From Streptomyces sp. BA2 (GTDB lineage Bacteria > Actinomycetota > Actinomycetes > Streptomycetales > Streptomycetaceae): a stretch of 64,000 nucleotides of DNA. Positions 35,289 through 44,337 of this stretch are shown piece by piece; within the stretch, counting starts at the first letter, position 1, and each line of letters opens with the position of its first letter. The DNA is taken from the NCBI RefSeq assembly GCF_009769735.1, contig NZ_WSRO01000002.1, positions 8,233,001 to 8,297,000 on the forward strand, read 5' to 3'. The position numbers were made by a program, and so were the translations under genes. A model generated the notes under the pieces. That model searched no databases. It was not told the origin of the DNA and saw only the letters and a list, made by a program, of their open reading frames with translations.

Positions 35289-37907
35289 GTGCGCCCCATC
35301 CGTCACAGACGACTCCGCAGGCAACTGATACTGCTGCTCACCGTCGCCCTCGCCTTCGCCGGACTCACCGCCGTGCCGGCCGCGTCAGCCGCCGACGAAC
35401 CCCCCGAAGTCCACGGCCTGAAGGGCGAGTACTACACCCAGTCCGCCCCCGGGGCCTTCGACTTCCACGAGCTCAAGGCCACCGGCTTCGACCAGAAGAT
35501 CGACTTCGACAACCTCGACCCGCGCCTGACCTTCGCCACCGGAAAGGGCGACGACGCCACCGTCCGCTGGACCGGCAAGGTCGTCCCGGAGAAGACCGGA
35601 TCCCACACCTTCTCCATGATCGGCGACAACGGCTTCCGGCTCTGGGTCGACGGCAAGCTCGCCATCGACCACTGGGTCGACGACTGGGACAAGGAACAGA
35701 CCGCGCAGCCGGTCGAGTTGACCGCGGGCAAGGCCTACGACATCAAGGTCGAGTACTTCGAGCACTACGGCGGCTCCAACCTCCACCTGCGCTGGACCGA
35801 GCCCGGCGGCAGCAAGAAAGCCGTCCCGCAGTCGGCCTTCCGCCTCCCCGACGGCTTCGAGTACGACGGAGCCACCGCCGCCACGGTCCTCAAGGACGGC
35901 CGCACCCTGAAGCTCGACTTCGCGCAGAAGCTGGCCGCGCCCCCGAAGGATCTCGCCACCCACATTGAGGCGGTCATCGGCGGCGCCAAGTGGCCCATAG
36001 GCGCCGTCAAGGCCGACCCCGAGGACCCGCGCGCGCTCCTCGTGGGCCTCAAGGAGCCGGTGGTCGGCAACAAGGAAGGCAATGCCAAGGGCACCGCCGA
36101 CCTGCGCTACGACGGCAAGGGCGGGTTGACCGGCGACAACGGCAAGGCGGTCGCCGCGTTCTGGACCAGCGGGCCCAACCACTCCACGTACGAGCTGCGC
36201 ACCAAGTGGGCCGACGAGGTGGGCCCCGGCAACGCGCTGCCCGAGTACCCGCGCCCCCAGCTGACCCGCGACGCCTGGCGCAACCTCAACGGCTCCTGGC
36301 AGTTCGCCTCGGCCGAGGCCGGCGAGAAGCCCCCGTTCGGCAAGAATCTCGGGGAGAAGATCCTCGTCCCCTACCCCGTGGAGTCCCAGCTCTCCGGCCT
36401 GGAACGGCACGAGGACCGCATGTGGTACCGCAGGACCTTCACCGTCCCCCAGGGCTGGAAGGTCGGCGACGGCAAGCGCCTCAAGCTCAACTTCGGCGCG
36501 GTCGACTGGCAGTCCGAGGTCTTCGTGAACGGCAAGAAGGTCACCGAACACAAGGGCGGCTACGACAAGTTCAGCGCCGACATCACGGACGCCCTGAAGC
36601 CGGGCAGGACCCAGGAACTGATCGTCGGCGTCTATGACCCGACCGACGGCAAGGACGGCGAGAACCCGCCCGTCGGCAAGCAGCGCCTTGACCCCAGCGG
36701 CATCTGGTACACCCCGTCGTCCGGTATCTGGCAGACGGTGTGGATGGAGCCGGTGGCGACCGACCACGCCGACTCGCTCAAGATCACGCCCGACGTCGCC
36801 GCCAAGCAGGTCACCGTCGAGCCCAAGGGCGTACGCGACGGAGTGCCGGTCAGGGCGGTCGCGTACGAAGGGAAGAGGAAGGTCGCCGAGGCGAGCGGAC
36901 GCACGGGCACACCGCTCAAGCTGAAGATCGCCGAGCCGCGCCTCTGGTCGCCTGACGATCCCTTCCTCTACGACCTGAAGGTCACGGTCGGCCGCGACAG
37001 CGTCAAGAGCTACTTCGGGATGCGCACCGTCGCGGTGGAGAAGGCGAACGGCACCCCGCGCACGATGCTCAACGGCAAGCCCACCTTCCTGATGGCCACG
37101 CTCGACCAGGGCTTCTGGCCGGACGGCCTGCACACGGCGCCGACCGACGAGGCTCTCGCGTACGACCTGAAGATGCACAAGGAGATGGGCTTCAACTCGG
37201 TCCGCAAGCACATCAAGGTGGAGCCGGACCGCTGGTTCTACTGGGCGGACAAGCTGGGCCTGATGGTCTGGCAGGACATGCCCTCGATGCGGTCGGACCG
37301 CAACCCGTCCACGGCGGCCCGCGCGCAGTACGAGCACGAGATGAAGCAGATGATCGACGAGCACGCGAACCACCCGTCGATCGTCATGTGGGTCACCTTC
37401 AACGAGGGCTGGGGCCAGTACGACCAGGGCCGCATCGCCACCCAGGCCAAGTCCTGGGACCCGACCCGCCTGGTCAACGGCATGTCGGGCCTCAACCTCG
37501 GGGCCGACGGCGGAACCGGCGACATCATGGACGAGCACGGCTACCCGAGCCCGGCACTGCCGCCCAAACCCGACGGCGAACGGGCGCTGATCAACGGCGA
37601 GTACGGCGGTCTCGGCCTTGCGGTGCCCGGCCACGCCTGGTCGGTCCAGCAGAGTTACGTCGACGTGGACCCGGCGACGTACACGGACGACTACCTCACC
37701 AAGCTCGACGAGGTGCACGCGCTCGCCTGCAAGGGCGGCAACGGCGCCGTCTACACCCAGATATCGGATGTGGAGGGCGAGTTGAACGGCCTGCTTACGT
37801 ACGACCGCAGGGTCGTCAAGCCCGACGTGAAGCGACTCAAGGCAGCACATGAGGCCTTGATCAGCGACGCGTCGCGGCCGGACCCGGCGGGGTGCTCGGG
37901 CTCCTGA
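35289..37907 (+). CDS. Secreted PA14-containing glycoside hydrolase family 2 enzyme
   Basis: An 872-residue exported glycosidase. GTG 35289 follows AAAGGAGG and gives a signal peptide with an arginine-rich start and cleavage near ASAADEPP (residue ~35). Residues ~43-185 form a PA14 carbohydrate-binding domain (LKGEYYTQSAPGAFDFHEL, GDNGFRLWVDGKLAIDHW). After a spacer comes the GH2 sandwich domain (LNGSWQFASAEAG, MWYRRTFTVP), an immunoglobulin-like domain, and the barrel with acid/base E706 in VTFNEGWGQYD and nucleophile E771 in LINGEYGGLG. GH2 members are beta-galactosidases, beta-mannosidases or beta-glucuronidases; which activity this has is not clear. It is divergent from LacI and probably repressed by it. 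Confidence 0.92.
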   Translation: MRPIRHRRLRRQLILLLTVALAFAGLTAVPAASAADEPPEVHGLKGEYYTQSAPGAFDFHELKATGFDQKIDFDNLDPRLTFATGKGDDATVRWTGKVVPEKTGSHTFSMIGDNGFRLWVDGKLAIDHWVDDWDKEQTAQPVELTAGKAYDIKVEYFEHYGGSNLHLRWTEPGGSKKAVPQSAFRLPDGFEYDGATAATVLKDGRTLKLDFAQKLAAPPKDLATHIEAVIGGAKWPIGAVKADPEDPRALLVGLKEPVVGNKEGNAKGTADLRYDGKGGLTGDNGKAVAAFWTSGPNHSTYELRTKWADEVGPGNALPEYPRPQLTRDAWRNLNGSWQFASAEAGEKPPFGKNLGEKILVPYPVESQLSGLERHEDRMWYRRTFTVPQGWKVGDGKRLKLNFGAVDWQSEVFVNGKKVTEHKGGYDKFSADITDALKPGRTQELIVGVYDPTDGKDGENPPVGKQRLDPSGIWYTPSSGIWQTVWMEPVATDHADSLKITPDVAAKQVTVEPKGVRDGVPVRAVAYEGKRKVAEASGRTGTPLKLKIAEPRLWSPDDPFLYDLKVTVGRDSVKSYFGMRTVAVEKANGTPRTMLNGKPTFLMATLDQGFWPDGLHTAPTDEALAYDLKMHKEMGFNSVRKHIKVEPDRWFYWADKLGLMVWQDMPSMRSDRNPSTAARAQYEHEMKQMIDEHANHPSIVMWVTFNEGWGQYDQGRIATQAKSWDPTRLVNGMSGLNLGADGGTGDIMDEHGYPSPALPPKPDGERALINGEYGGLGLAVPGHAWSVQQSYVDVDPATYTDDYLTKLDEVHALACKGGNGAVYTQISDVEGELNGLLTYDRRVVKPDVKRLKAAHEALISDASRPDPAGCSGS

Positions 37908-37965
37908 CCCGGAGCGTCGCGTTTAACCCGTGGACGCGGCCCCTCCCACTTGGCACGATCAGCAC

Positions 37966-38664
37966 GTGATCACCGAGACCGAGTGGGCAGGGGCCGCGGC
38001 CCGCAACAACGCCGAGTGGTGCGACGCGGTCTGCCGCGCGCACGGCCTGGCGGGAGAGTTCGGCGCCGGGGCGTGGAGCAGCGCGCGGCGGACGCCGCCG
38101 CTGTACCCGGACGCCGTCTCGCTCACCCCCGAGGTGTCGGCGGCCGACCTGGTGGCGCGCATCGACACGGCGTCACCGGGCTGCTCCGTCAAGGACAGCT
38201 TCGCCCGCCTGGACCTGGAACCGCTGGGCTTCGAGGTGCTGTTCGAGGCTCAGTGGATCCACCGGGAAGCGGGCACGCCCGCTCCTGCGCACCTTGGCTG
38301 GGAGCCGCTCAGGAGTGCCGAGTCGCTGCCCGCATGGGAGACCGCGTGGAACGACGGCGAGGAGAGCACGGGCCTGTTCCGCCCGGGGCTGCTGTCCGAC
38401 GACACGAGGTTCCTGGCCGCCTACGCCGAGGGGCGGATCGTGGCGGGCGCCGTCGCGAGCCGTGGCGCGTCGGTGGTGGGTGTCTCCAACCTGTTCACCT
38501 CGGCCGACGAGGAGTCCGCGTGGGCCGGCTGTCTGACGGAGATCGCCCGGCTCTGGCCCGGCCTGCCCGTCATCGGCTACGAGAGCGGCGAGAGCCTGGA
38601 CGCGGCGGTCAGTCAGGGGTTCAAGCCGATCGGGCCGCTGCGGGTCTGGCTGCACACCGGCTGA
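37966..38664 (+). CDS. Uncharacterised protein, possible GNAT-related fold
   Basis: A protein of about 232 residues with no motif that I can assign firmly. The second half (FLAAYAEGRIVAGAVASRGA, VVGVSNLFTSADEESAWAGC, LPVIGYESGESLDAAVSQGF, KPIGPLRVWLH) resembles the strand order of a GNAT acetyltransferase, without a clear acetyl-CoA loop. The GTG at 37966 is preferred; an earlier GTG (37930) is possible, but neither has a ribosome site. CACGAT six bases upstream could be a -10 giving a leaderless message. It sits between the GH2 and GH92 genes on the same strand but has no obvious link with sugar metabolism. No signal peptide. Confidence 0.6.
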   Translation: MITETEWAGAAARNNAEWCDAVCRAHGLAGEFGAGAWSSARRTPPLYPDAVSLTPEVSAADLVARIDTASPGCSVKDSFARLDLEPLGFEVLFEAQWIHREAGTPAPAHLGWEPLRSAESLPAWETAWNDGEESTGLFRPGLLSDDTRFLAAYAEGRIVAGAVASRGASVVGVSNLFTSADEESAWAGCLTEIARLWPGLPVIGYESGESLDAAVSQGFKPIGPLRVWLHTG

Positions 38665-38743
38665 GAGCCGCCGTCCTCCCGTCGCCTCCCACCCCTTGAC
38701 GCACGCGACACGACCCCCGAAGAATGATCGCGTTCCGCGCTTT

Positions 38744-38755
38744 GACAACGTTGTC
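38744..38755. promoter_or_regulatory. LacI-type operator upstream of the GH92 gene
   Basis: GACAACGTTGTC is a perfect 12-bp palindrome placed one base before the AAGGAGG ribosome site of the GH92 gene. It shares the CAACGTTG core with the site before the GH2 gene, so both glycosidases probably answer to the same LacI protein. Confidence 0.7.
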
Positions 38756-38774
38756 CAAGGAGGCGTTCCCACCC

Positions 38775-41126
38775 ATGAGATGGACCCAACGGCTACGCGG
38801 TACGGGGGTGGCACTGGCCGCGGCCACGCTCCTCGGGGGAGCCCTCGCCATACCGGCGGCACAGGCCGCCCCGGCAGCGGAAGCAGCGGACGGTCGACTG
38901 ACCGACCTGGTCAACCCGTTCATCGGCACCGAGAACGAGGGCAACACCTACCCCGGCGCGGCCGTTCCCTTCGGCATGGTCCAGTTCTCGCCCGACACCG
39001 GACATAACACCGGCTACGACCACTCCGACACCCACATCCGCGGCTTCTCGACCGTCCATCTCTCGGGCGTGGGCTGCGGGTTGGGCGGCGATCTGCCGGT
39101 GCTCCCCACCACGGGCGACGTCAAGGAGACGGACTACGCGAAGTACGCGGCGGAGTTCAGTCACGACGACGAGAAGGCGAGCCCCGGCTCCTACCAGGTG
39201 GGCCTCAAGTCAGGCATCAATGCCGAGCTGACCGCCACCAAGCGCACCGGTGTGCAGCGCTACACCTTCCCCGCCACCGACAAGGCCAACGTCCTGCTCA
39301 ACGCCGGGCAGTCGCTGCACAAGACGGGCAGCACCAAGGTCGAGATCCTCGACAGCCGCACGGTCCGCACGGCGATCACCGGCAGCGGCTTCTGCCAGGA
39401 CACCAAGCCGTACACGGTCTACACCATCACCCGCTTCGACCGGCCCTTCACCACGTCGGGCACGTGGAAGGGCGACACCGTCACCGCCGGCTCCAAGAAG
39501 TCGTCGGCGGGCGACGAGCGCAACGGCGCGTACGTCCGGTTCGACACCTCCAAGGACCGCACCGTCGAGGCGACCACCGCTCTTTCGTACGTCGATGCCA
39601 AGGGCGCCGCGCTCAATCTCCGTGCGGAGGGCGGGCGTTCGTACGACCGTGTGGAGAAGGCCGCCCAGCGGGCATGGGAGGACCGGCTCGACGACGTGCG
39701 GGCGCAGGGCGGCAGCGAGACCGTGCGCCGCACCTTCTACTCGTCCCTCTACCGTTCGTTCCTCGCGCCGAACATCGGCAGCGACGTCGACGGTCGGTAC
39801 ACGGGCTGGGACCAGAAGATCCATCGGGCCAAAGGCTTCACGTACTACCAGAACTGGTCCCTGTGGGACACCTACCGCACCCAGGCCCAGCTTCTCTCGC
39901 TGCTCGCGCCGCACGAGTCCCGCGACATGGCGCTCTCCGTCCTGAAGATCGACGAGGAGAGCGGCTGGCTGCCCAAGTGGGGCTACGGCACGGTCGAGAC
40001 GAACATCATGACCGGCGACCCGGTCACCCCCTTCCTCACCAACGCCTACCAGCAGGGTCTACTCAAGGGGCATGAGGAGGAGGCGTACCGCGCGCTGAAG
40101 AAGAACGCGGATGGTGTGCCGCCCACCGACTCCGCGCCGGTGGGCCGCGAGGCCAACAAGGAGTACCTGAGCGAGGGCTTCGCGCCGTACATCAAGGGCC
40201 GCCCGCACGCGAAGCCCGGCGACTCGGACTACGACCACGGCGCTTCCGCGACGCTTGAGTACGCACTTTCGGACGCGATGCTCGGTCAGATGGCCGGCGA
40301 CCTTGGGCACGAGGCCGACGCCGAGCGGTACGCGGACCGTGCGCAGAACTACCGGAAGATCTTTGACAGTTCGACCGGGTTCTTCCGTGCGCGGGACGCC
40401 GCGGGCGCCTTCACCGGACCCGCTGACCCGGCCAAGAGCGAGGGCTTCCACGAGGGCACGTCCTGGCAGTACCAGTGGCTCGTCCCGCAGGACCTGCCCG
40501 GCATGGTGGACCTCATCGGCGGCAAGCAGGCCACCAACGACCGCCTCGACTCCTTCTTCGCCTACGAGCAGCTCCTGAAGGACCCGGCGAAGACCGCGCG
40601 CGAGGTGTGGGTCAACGGCCCGTACGACTACTACAACGCGGACAAGTACAACCCGCAGAACGAGCCCGACCTCATCGCCCCGTACACGTATCTGTCGACG
40701 GGTCAGCCGTGGAAGACCACCGACGTGGTGCATGCCGCGCTCACCCTCTTCACGGACACCCCGACCGGCATGACAGGGAACGACGACCTCGGCACCATGT
40801 CCGCCTGGAACGTGCTCTCCTCGATCGGCGTCTTCCCGGTCCAGCCCGGCACGGACACGTGGGGTCTCTCCACGCCCGTCTTCGAGCGCGTCGACCTGAA
40901 GCTCGACCGCCGCTACTACCCGAAGGGCCGCCTCACGGTGAAGGCGCCGGGCACCTCGGACACCGACCGGTACATCCAGTCGGCGCGCACGGACGGCGCC
41001 GACTACGGCAAGACATATCTGACAACGGACGACATCCGTGACACCCGCGAACTCTCCTTCACGGTCGGCGACAAGCCGTCGGAGTGGGGCACGTCGGAGG
41101 ATGCCGCGCCGCCCGCGCTGAAGTGA
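38775..41126 (+). CDS. Secreted GH92 alpha-mannosidase
   Basis: A 783-residue exported exo-alpha-mannosidase of family GH92, enzymes that depend on calcium and trim alpha-1,2/1,3/1,4/1,6-linked mannose with inversion. ATG 38775 follows AAGGAGG; the signal peptide ends near AQAAPAAEAA. Family markers: LVNPFIGTENEGNTYPGAAV and PFGMVQFSPDTG at the N terminus, FSTVHLSGVGCG, YYQNWSLWDTYRTQAQLLSL, EGTSWQYQWLVPQDLPGM, and the near-terminal GNDDLGTMSAWNVLSSIGVF. The length is typical. A perfect LacI-type operator sits at its ribosome site and a strong terminator hairpin follows. It would release mannose from N-glycans or fungal mannan outside the cell. Confidence 0.95.
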   Translation: MRWTQRLRGTGVALAAATLLGGALAIPAAQAAPAAEAADGRLTDLVNPFIGTENEGNTYPGAAVPFGMVQFSPDTGHNTGYDHSDTHIRGFSTVHLSGVGCGLGGDLPVLPTTGDVKETDYAKYAAEFSHDDEKASPGSYQVGLKSGINAELTATKRTGVQRYTFPATDKANVLLNAGQSLHKTGSTKVEILDSRTVRTAITGSGFCQDTKPYTVYTITRFDRPFTTSGTWKGDTVTAGSKKSSAGDERNGAYVRFDTSKDRTVEATTALSYVDAKGAALNLRAEGGRSYDRVEKAAQRAWEDRLDDVRAQGGSETVRRTFYSSLYRSFLAPNIGSDVDGRYTGWDQKIHRAKGFTYYQNWSLWDTYRTQAQLLSLLAPHESRDMALSVLKIDEESGWLPKWGYGTVETNIMTGDPVTPFLTNAYQQGLLKGHEEEAYRALKKNADGVPPTDSAPVGREANKEYLSEGFAPYIKGRPHAKPGDSDYDHGASATLEYALSDAMLGQMAGDLGHEADAERYADRAQNYRKIFDSSTGFFRARDAAGAFTGPADPAKSEGFHEGTSWQYQWLVPQDLPGMVDLIGGKQATNDRLDSFFAYEQLLKDPAKTAREVWVNGPYDYYNADKYNPQNEPDLIAPYTYLSTGQPWKTTDVVHAALTLFTDTPTGMTGNDDLGTMSAWNVLSSIGVFPVQPGTDTWGLSTPVFERVDLKLDRRYYPKGRLTVKAPGTSDTDRYIQSARTDGADYGKTYLTTDDIRDTRELSFTVGDKPSEWGTSEDAAPPALK

Positions 41127-41178
41127 CGTAGCCGCCCGCGCCGAAGTGACGTAATCGATACGCCACTTGCGCACCATC

Positions 41179-41207
41179 AGGCCCGCCTCTCTCAGAGAGG
41201 CGGGCCT
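41179..41207 (+). terminator. Terminator after the GH92 gene
   Basis: AGGCCCGCCTCT and AGAGGCGGGCCT form a perfect 12-bp stem with a 5-base loop, followed by TTAATCTGTTGTT. It is a convincing intrinsic terminator. Confidence 0.9.
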
Positions 41208-41320
41208 TAATCTGTTGTTAACTGTGCGTAGCTTGATCGTACTTGACCGTAGTCGTGCAACGGCGATTGACTGCACGCTCATGCCATCCCCCGCATCGTC
41301 CTCGACGCGAGAGCAGCCCG

Positions 41321-42703
41321 TTGAACCCGTTGAAAGCGCAGACTGCTGAGCCCTCAGACCTGCTCGCCCCTCTCGACCTCGCCTTCTGGAACATCGAGTC
41401 CGCCGAGCACCCCATGCACCTGGGGGCCCTCGGCGTCTTCGATGCCGACTCGCCGGGCGCGGCCGAGCGTGCCGCCCAGCTGCTCGCCTCACGCGCGGCC
41501 GCCGTGCCGGGACTGCGGCTGCGGATCCGTTCCGTCTGGCTGCCGGTCGGCGGGGCCGTCCGCGCCGCCGCGCACGACTTCGACCCGCTGGACCACGTCC
41601 GCCTCGCCGAGCCCGCACGCGACTTCCACGAGGCGGCCGGTGTGCTCATGCAGCGCCCTCTGGAGCGCGGCAGGCCGCCGTGGGAGGCGCATGTGTTGCC
41701 GGGGGACGACGGCACCTCCTTCGCCGTGCTTTTCAAGTTCCACCACGCCCTCGCCGACGGGCTGCGTGCCCTGATGCTCGCCGCCGCGGTGATGGACCCC
41801 ACCGATCTGCCCGCCGTCCGTCCGGCGCCCGCCGGGCCCGAGACCTCCCGGTGGTCCTGGCTGCCGGACCCGCGCAAGCTGCCGGGACTGGTCCGCGACA
41901 CCGTCAGCGACGTGGGGCAGGCCCTGGACATCGGTTCGTCCGTCGCCCGCGCCACCTGGGGCGTACGGTCATCGGCCGCCCTCACGTCACAGGCCACCGG
42001 CACGCGGCGCACCGCGGGGGTGCTGCTCGACCTGGACGACGTGCACCGCGTGCGCAAGACCGTGGGCGGCACCGTCAACGACGTACTGATCGCCGTGGTC
42101 GCCGGAGCGCTGCGCCGCTGGCTCGACGAGCGGGGCGACGGCAGCGAGGGGGTGGAGCCGCGCGCCCTGGTCCCCGTCTCCCGGCGCAGGCCGCGCACCG
42201 CGCAGCCGCCGGGCAACCGGCTCTCCGGGTATCTGGTCCGGCTTCCCGTCGGTGATCCGGACCCGGTCGCGCGGCTGCGTGCGGTGCGGGCCGCCATGGA
42301 CCGCAACAAGCACGCGGGGCCCGGCCGCGGCGCGGGTGCGGTCGCCCTGCTCGCCGATCATGTGCCGCCGATCGGCCACCGCATCGGCGGTCCCGTCGTC
42401 GCGCAGGCCGCCCGGCTGCTCTTCGACATCCTGGTGACCAGCGTCCCGCTGCCCAGCCTCGGCCTGAAACTCGGCGGGTGCCCGCTCACCGCCGTGTACC
42501 CCTTCGCGCCGCTCGCCCAGGGGCAGGCACTGGCCGTCGCGGTGTCGACGTTCCGGGGCCGGGTGCACTTCGGTCTGGTCGCGGACGCGGCCGCCGTACC
42601 CGACCTGGACGTTCTCGCGCGGAGCGTGCGGGAGGAGCTCGCGGGGCTCGTCGAAGCGTGCGTAAACCGTCCGCGTTTGGTAGAGGGGGCCGTCGCTACG
42701 TAA
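41321..42703 (+). CDS. Wax ester synthase / diacylglycerol acyltransferase (WS/DGAT)
   Basis: A bifunctional acyltransferase of about 460 residues that makes triacylglycerol or wax esters from acyl-CoA. The catalytic HHxxxDG motif is intact in FKFHHALADGLRALML. Other family features: the N-terminal LLAPLDLAFWNIESAEHPMH, RPPWEAHVL, and the C-terminal NDVLIAVVAGALRRWLDERG with ALVPVSRR. Start choice is uncertain: TTG at 41321 or TTG at 41330 fit the family's N terminus, while further-upstream codons overlap the promoter region. Streptomycetes store triacylglycerol during late growth, and this enzyme would catalyse its last step. The gene stands alone upstream of a zinc-ribbon SDR gene. Confidence 0.9.
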   Translation: MNPLKAQTAEPSDLLAPLDLAFWNIESAEHPMHLGALGVFDADSPGAAERAAQLLASRAAAVPGLRLRIRSVWLPVGGAVRAAAHDFDPLDHVRLAEPARDFHEAAGVLMQRPLERGRPPWEAHVLPGDDGTSFAVLFKFHHALADGLRALMLAAAVMDPTDLPAVRPAPAGPETSRWSWLPDPRKLPGLVRDTVSDVGQALDIGSSVARATWGVRSSAALTSQATGTRRTAGVLLDLDDVHRVRKTVGGTVNDVLIAVVAGALRRWLDERGDGSEGVEPRALVPVSRRRPRTAQPPGNRLSGYLVRLPVGDPDPVARLRAVRAAMDRNKHAGPGRGAGAVALLADHVPPIGHRIGGPVVAQAARLLFDILVTSVPLPSLGLKLGGCPLTAVYPFAPLAQGQALAVAVSTFRGRVHFGLVADAAAVPDLDVLARSVREELAGLVEACVNRPRLVEGAVAT

Positions 42704-42773
42704 AGTTCTCTTCTTTGGAGCTTCCGCGGTCACCCAGACGAGCCGCGGCATGAGTGACGCGAGGACAGCGGCG

Positions 42774-44321
42774 ATGACGGTGACAGAGGACAGCCTGGAG
42801 GCTGCCGGTTCGGCCGAGCCCCAGGAGGCCGAGTTTGCTGACTCCGCCGAGACGCAGGCGTCCGCGGACTCGTTCGGCCCCGGCATCGACCCCGACCGGC
42901 TCGCCGTCTGCCTCGCCGTGCTCGACGAGCTGGACAAGCTCGACGTCGACCACCCCGACGCGATCGCGGTGCGCCGCGCCACGGCCGGGATCTACCGCAC
43001 CGTGAAGCAGCGCCGCCGTCAGGAGCGCCGGGCCGCCAAGACCGCGCACGACAAGGCCGTCACCGAGGCCACCGCCACCGGCTCCGCCGAGCGCATCGAC
43101 GACGAGACCGAGGGTCTTCTGCCCTCCTCGCAGACCGAGGAGGGCAGGCTCGCGGGGATACTCCAGCGCCCGCGCTCCTGCTACACCTGCAAGACCCGGT
43201 ACGTGGAAGTCGACTACTTCTACCACCAGCTCTGTCCGGACTGCGCCCGCCTGAACCGCTCCAAGCGCGACGCCCGCACCGACCTCACCGGCAAGCGCGC
43301 CCTGCTCACCGGCGGCCGCGCCAAGATCGGCATGTACATCGCGCTGCGCCTCCTTCGCGACGGCGCCCACACCACCATCACGACGCGGTTCCCCAAGGAC
43401 GCCATCCGCCGCTTCAAGGCGATGGACGACTCGGCCGACTGGCTGCACCGCCTGGAGATCGTCGGCATAGACCTGCGCGACCCGGCCCAGTCCGTCGCGC
43501 TTGCCGAGCGGCTCGCCGCGGCGGGACCCCTCGACATCCTGATCAACAACGCGACGCAGACCGTGCGCCGCCTGCCCTCCGCGTACGCCGCCCTGGTCGA
43601 CGGCGAGGGCGCGCCGCTGCCCGCAGGCGAGCTGCCCGCCCATTCCGTCATCGGCGCCTTCAATTCCGGCGCGGTGGACAGCCTTGCCGCCCTGCCCGTC
43701 GGCACCAGCGGCCTGGACGCGCAGCAGGTCGCCGACCTCGCCCTCGTCGCGGGCAACGCCAGCGTCGCCCGGCACCTCGACGGCACCGCCATCGACGCGG
43801 GCGGCCTCGTCCCGGACGTCGTCGACAGCAACACCTGGGTGCAGACCATCGAGCAGATCTCCCCGGTGGAGCTCCTCGAGACCCAGCTGTGCAACTACAC
43901 CTCGCCGTTCATCCTGATCAGCGCGTTGCGTGGGGCGATGGCCGACGCCGCGAAGAAGGCGTCGAGCGGCCGCTCGTACGTGGTCAACGTCTCGGCGATG
44001 GAGGGCGTCTTCGGCCGCGGCTACAAGGGCGCGGGCCACCCGAACACGAACGCCGCGAAGGCCGCCATGAACATGGTGACGCGGACCAGCGCCCAGGAGA
44101 TGTTCCAGACCGACGGCATCCTCATGACCTCGATCGACACCGGCTGGATCACCGACGAGCGCCCGCACTACGACAAGCTGCGCCTGGCCGACGAGGGCTT
44201 CCACGCCCCGCTCGACCTGATCGACGGCGCGGCCCGGGTCTACGACCCGATCGTGCGGGGCGAGGCGGGCGAGGACCTCTTCGGCGTCTTCCTGAAGGAC
44301 TACGCGCCCGGCAAGTGGTAG
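42774..44321 (+). CDS. SDR-family protein with N-terminal zinc ribbon, catalytic Tyr replaced
   Basis: A 515-residue protein. Residues 1-125 are charged and partly helical. A zinc ribbon follows (CYTC 136-139 and CPDC 154-157). From residue ~170 comes a Rossmann SDR domain with cofactor loop LLTGGRAKIGMYIALRLL, IDILINNATQ-type strand (PLDILINNATQTVRRLPSAY) and the serine region YVVNVSAMEG. At the usual Tyr-x3-Lys site it reads T425-NAA-K429, so the catalytic tyrosine is missing. Also, the SDR core is longer than usual (an insertion between ~285 and ~360). The ATG at 42774 follows GAGGAC; ATG 42750 is the alternative. It may be a redox-inactive, binding or regulatory SDR; function is unknown. 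Confidence 0.85.
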   Translation: MTVTEDSLEAAGSAEPQEAEFADSAETQASADSFGPGIDPDRLAVCLAVLDELDKLDVDHPDAIAVRRATAGIYRTVKQRRRQERRAAKTAHDKAVTEATATGSAERIDDETEGLLPSSQTEEGRLAGILQRPRSCYTCKTRYVEVDYFYHQLCPDCARLNRSKRDARTDLTGKRALLTGGRAKIGMYIALRLLRDGAHTTITTRFPKDAIRRFKAMDDSADWLHRLEIVGIDLRDPAQSVALAERLAAAGPLDILINNATQTVRRLPSAYAALVDGEGAPLPAGELPAHSVIGAFNSGAVDSLAALPVGTSGLDAQQVADLALVAGNASVARHLDGTAIDAGGLVPDVVDSNTWVQTIEQISPVELLETQLCNYTSPFILISALRGAMADAAKKASSGRSYVVNVSAMEGVFGRGYKGAGHPNTNAAKAAMNMVTRTSAQEMFQTDGILMTSIDTGWITDERPHYDKLRLADEGFHAPLDLIDGAARVYDPIVRGEAGEDLFGVFLKDYAPGKW

Positions 44322-44337
44322 CCACGCGCGGGCGGCG

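Noticed and set aside
35385..37850. An 821-codon open frame antisense to the GH2 gene
   Set aside because: The GH2 product has a full signal peptide, PA14 domain and both catalytic glutamates. The antisense frame is a codon-bias artefact.
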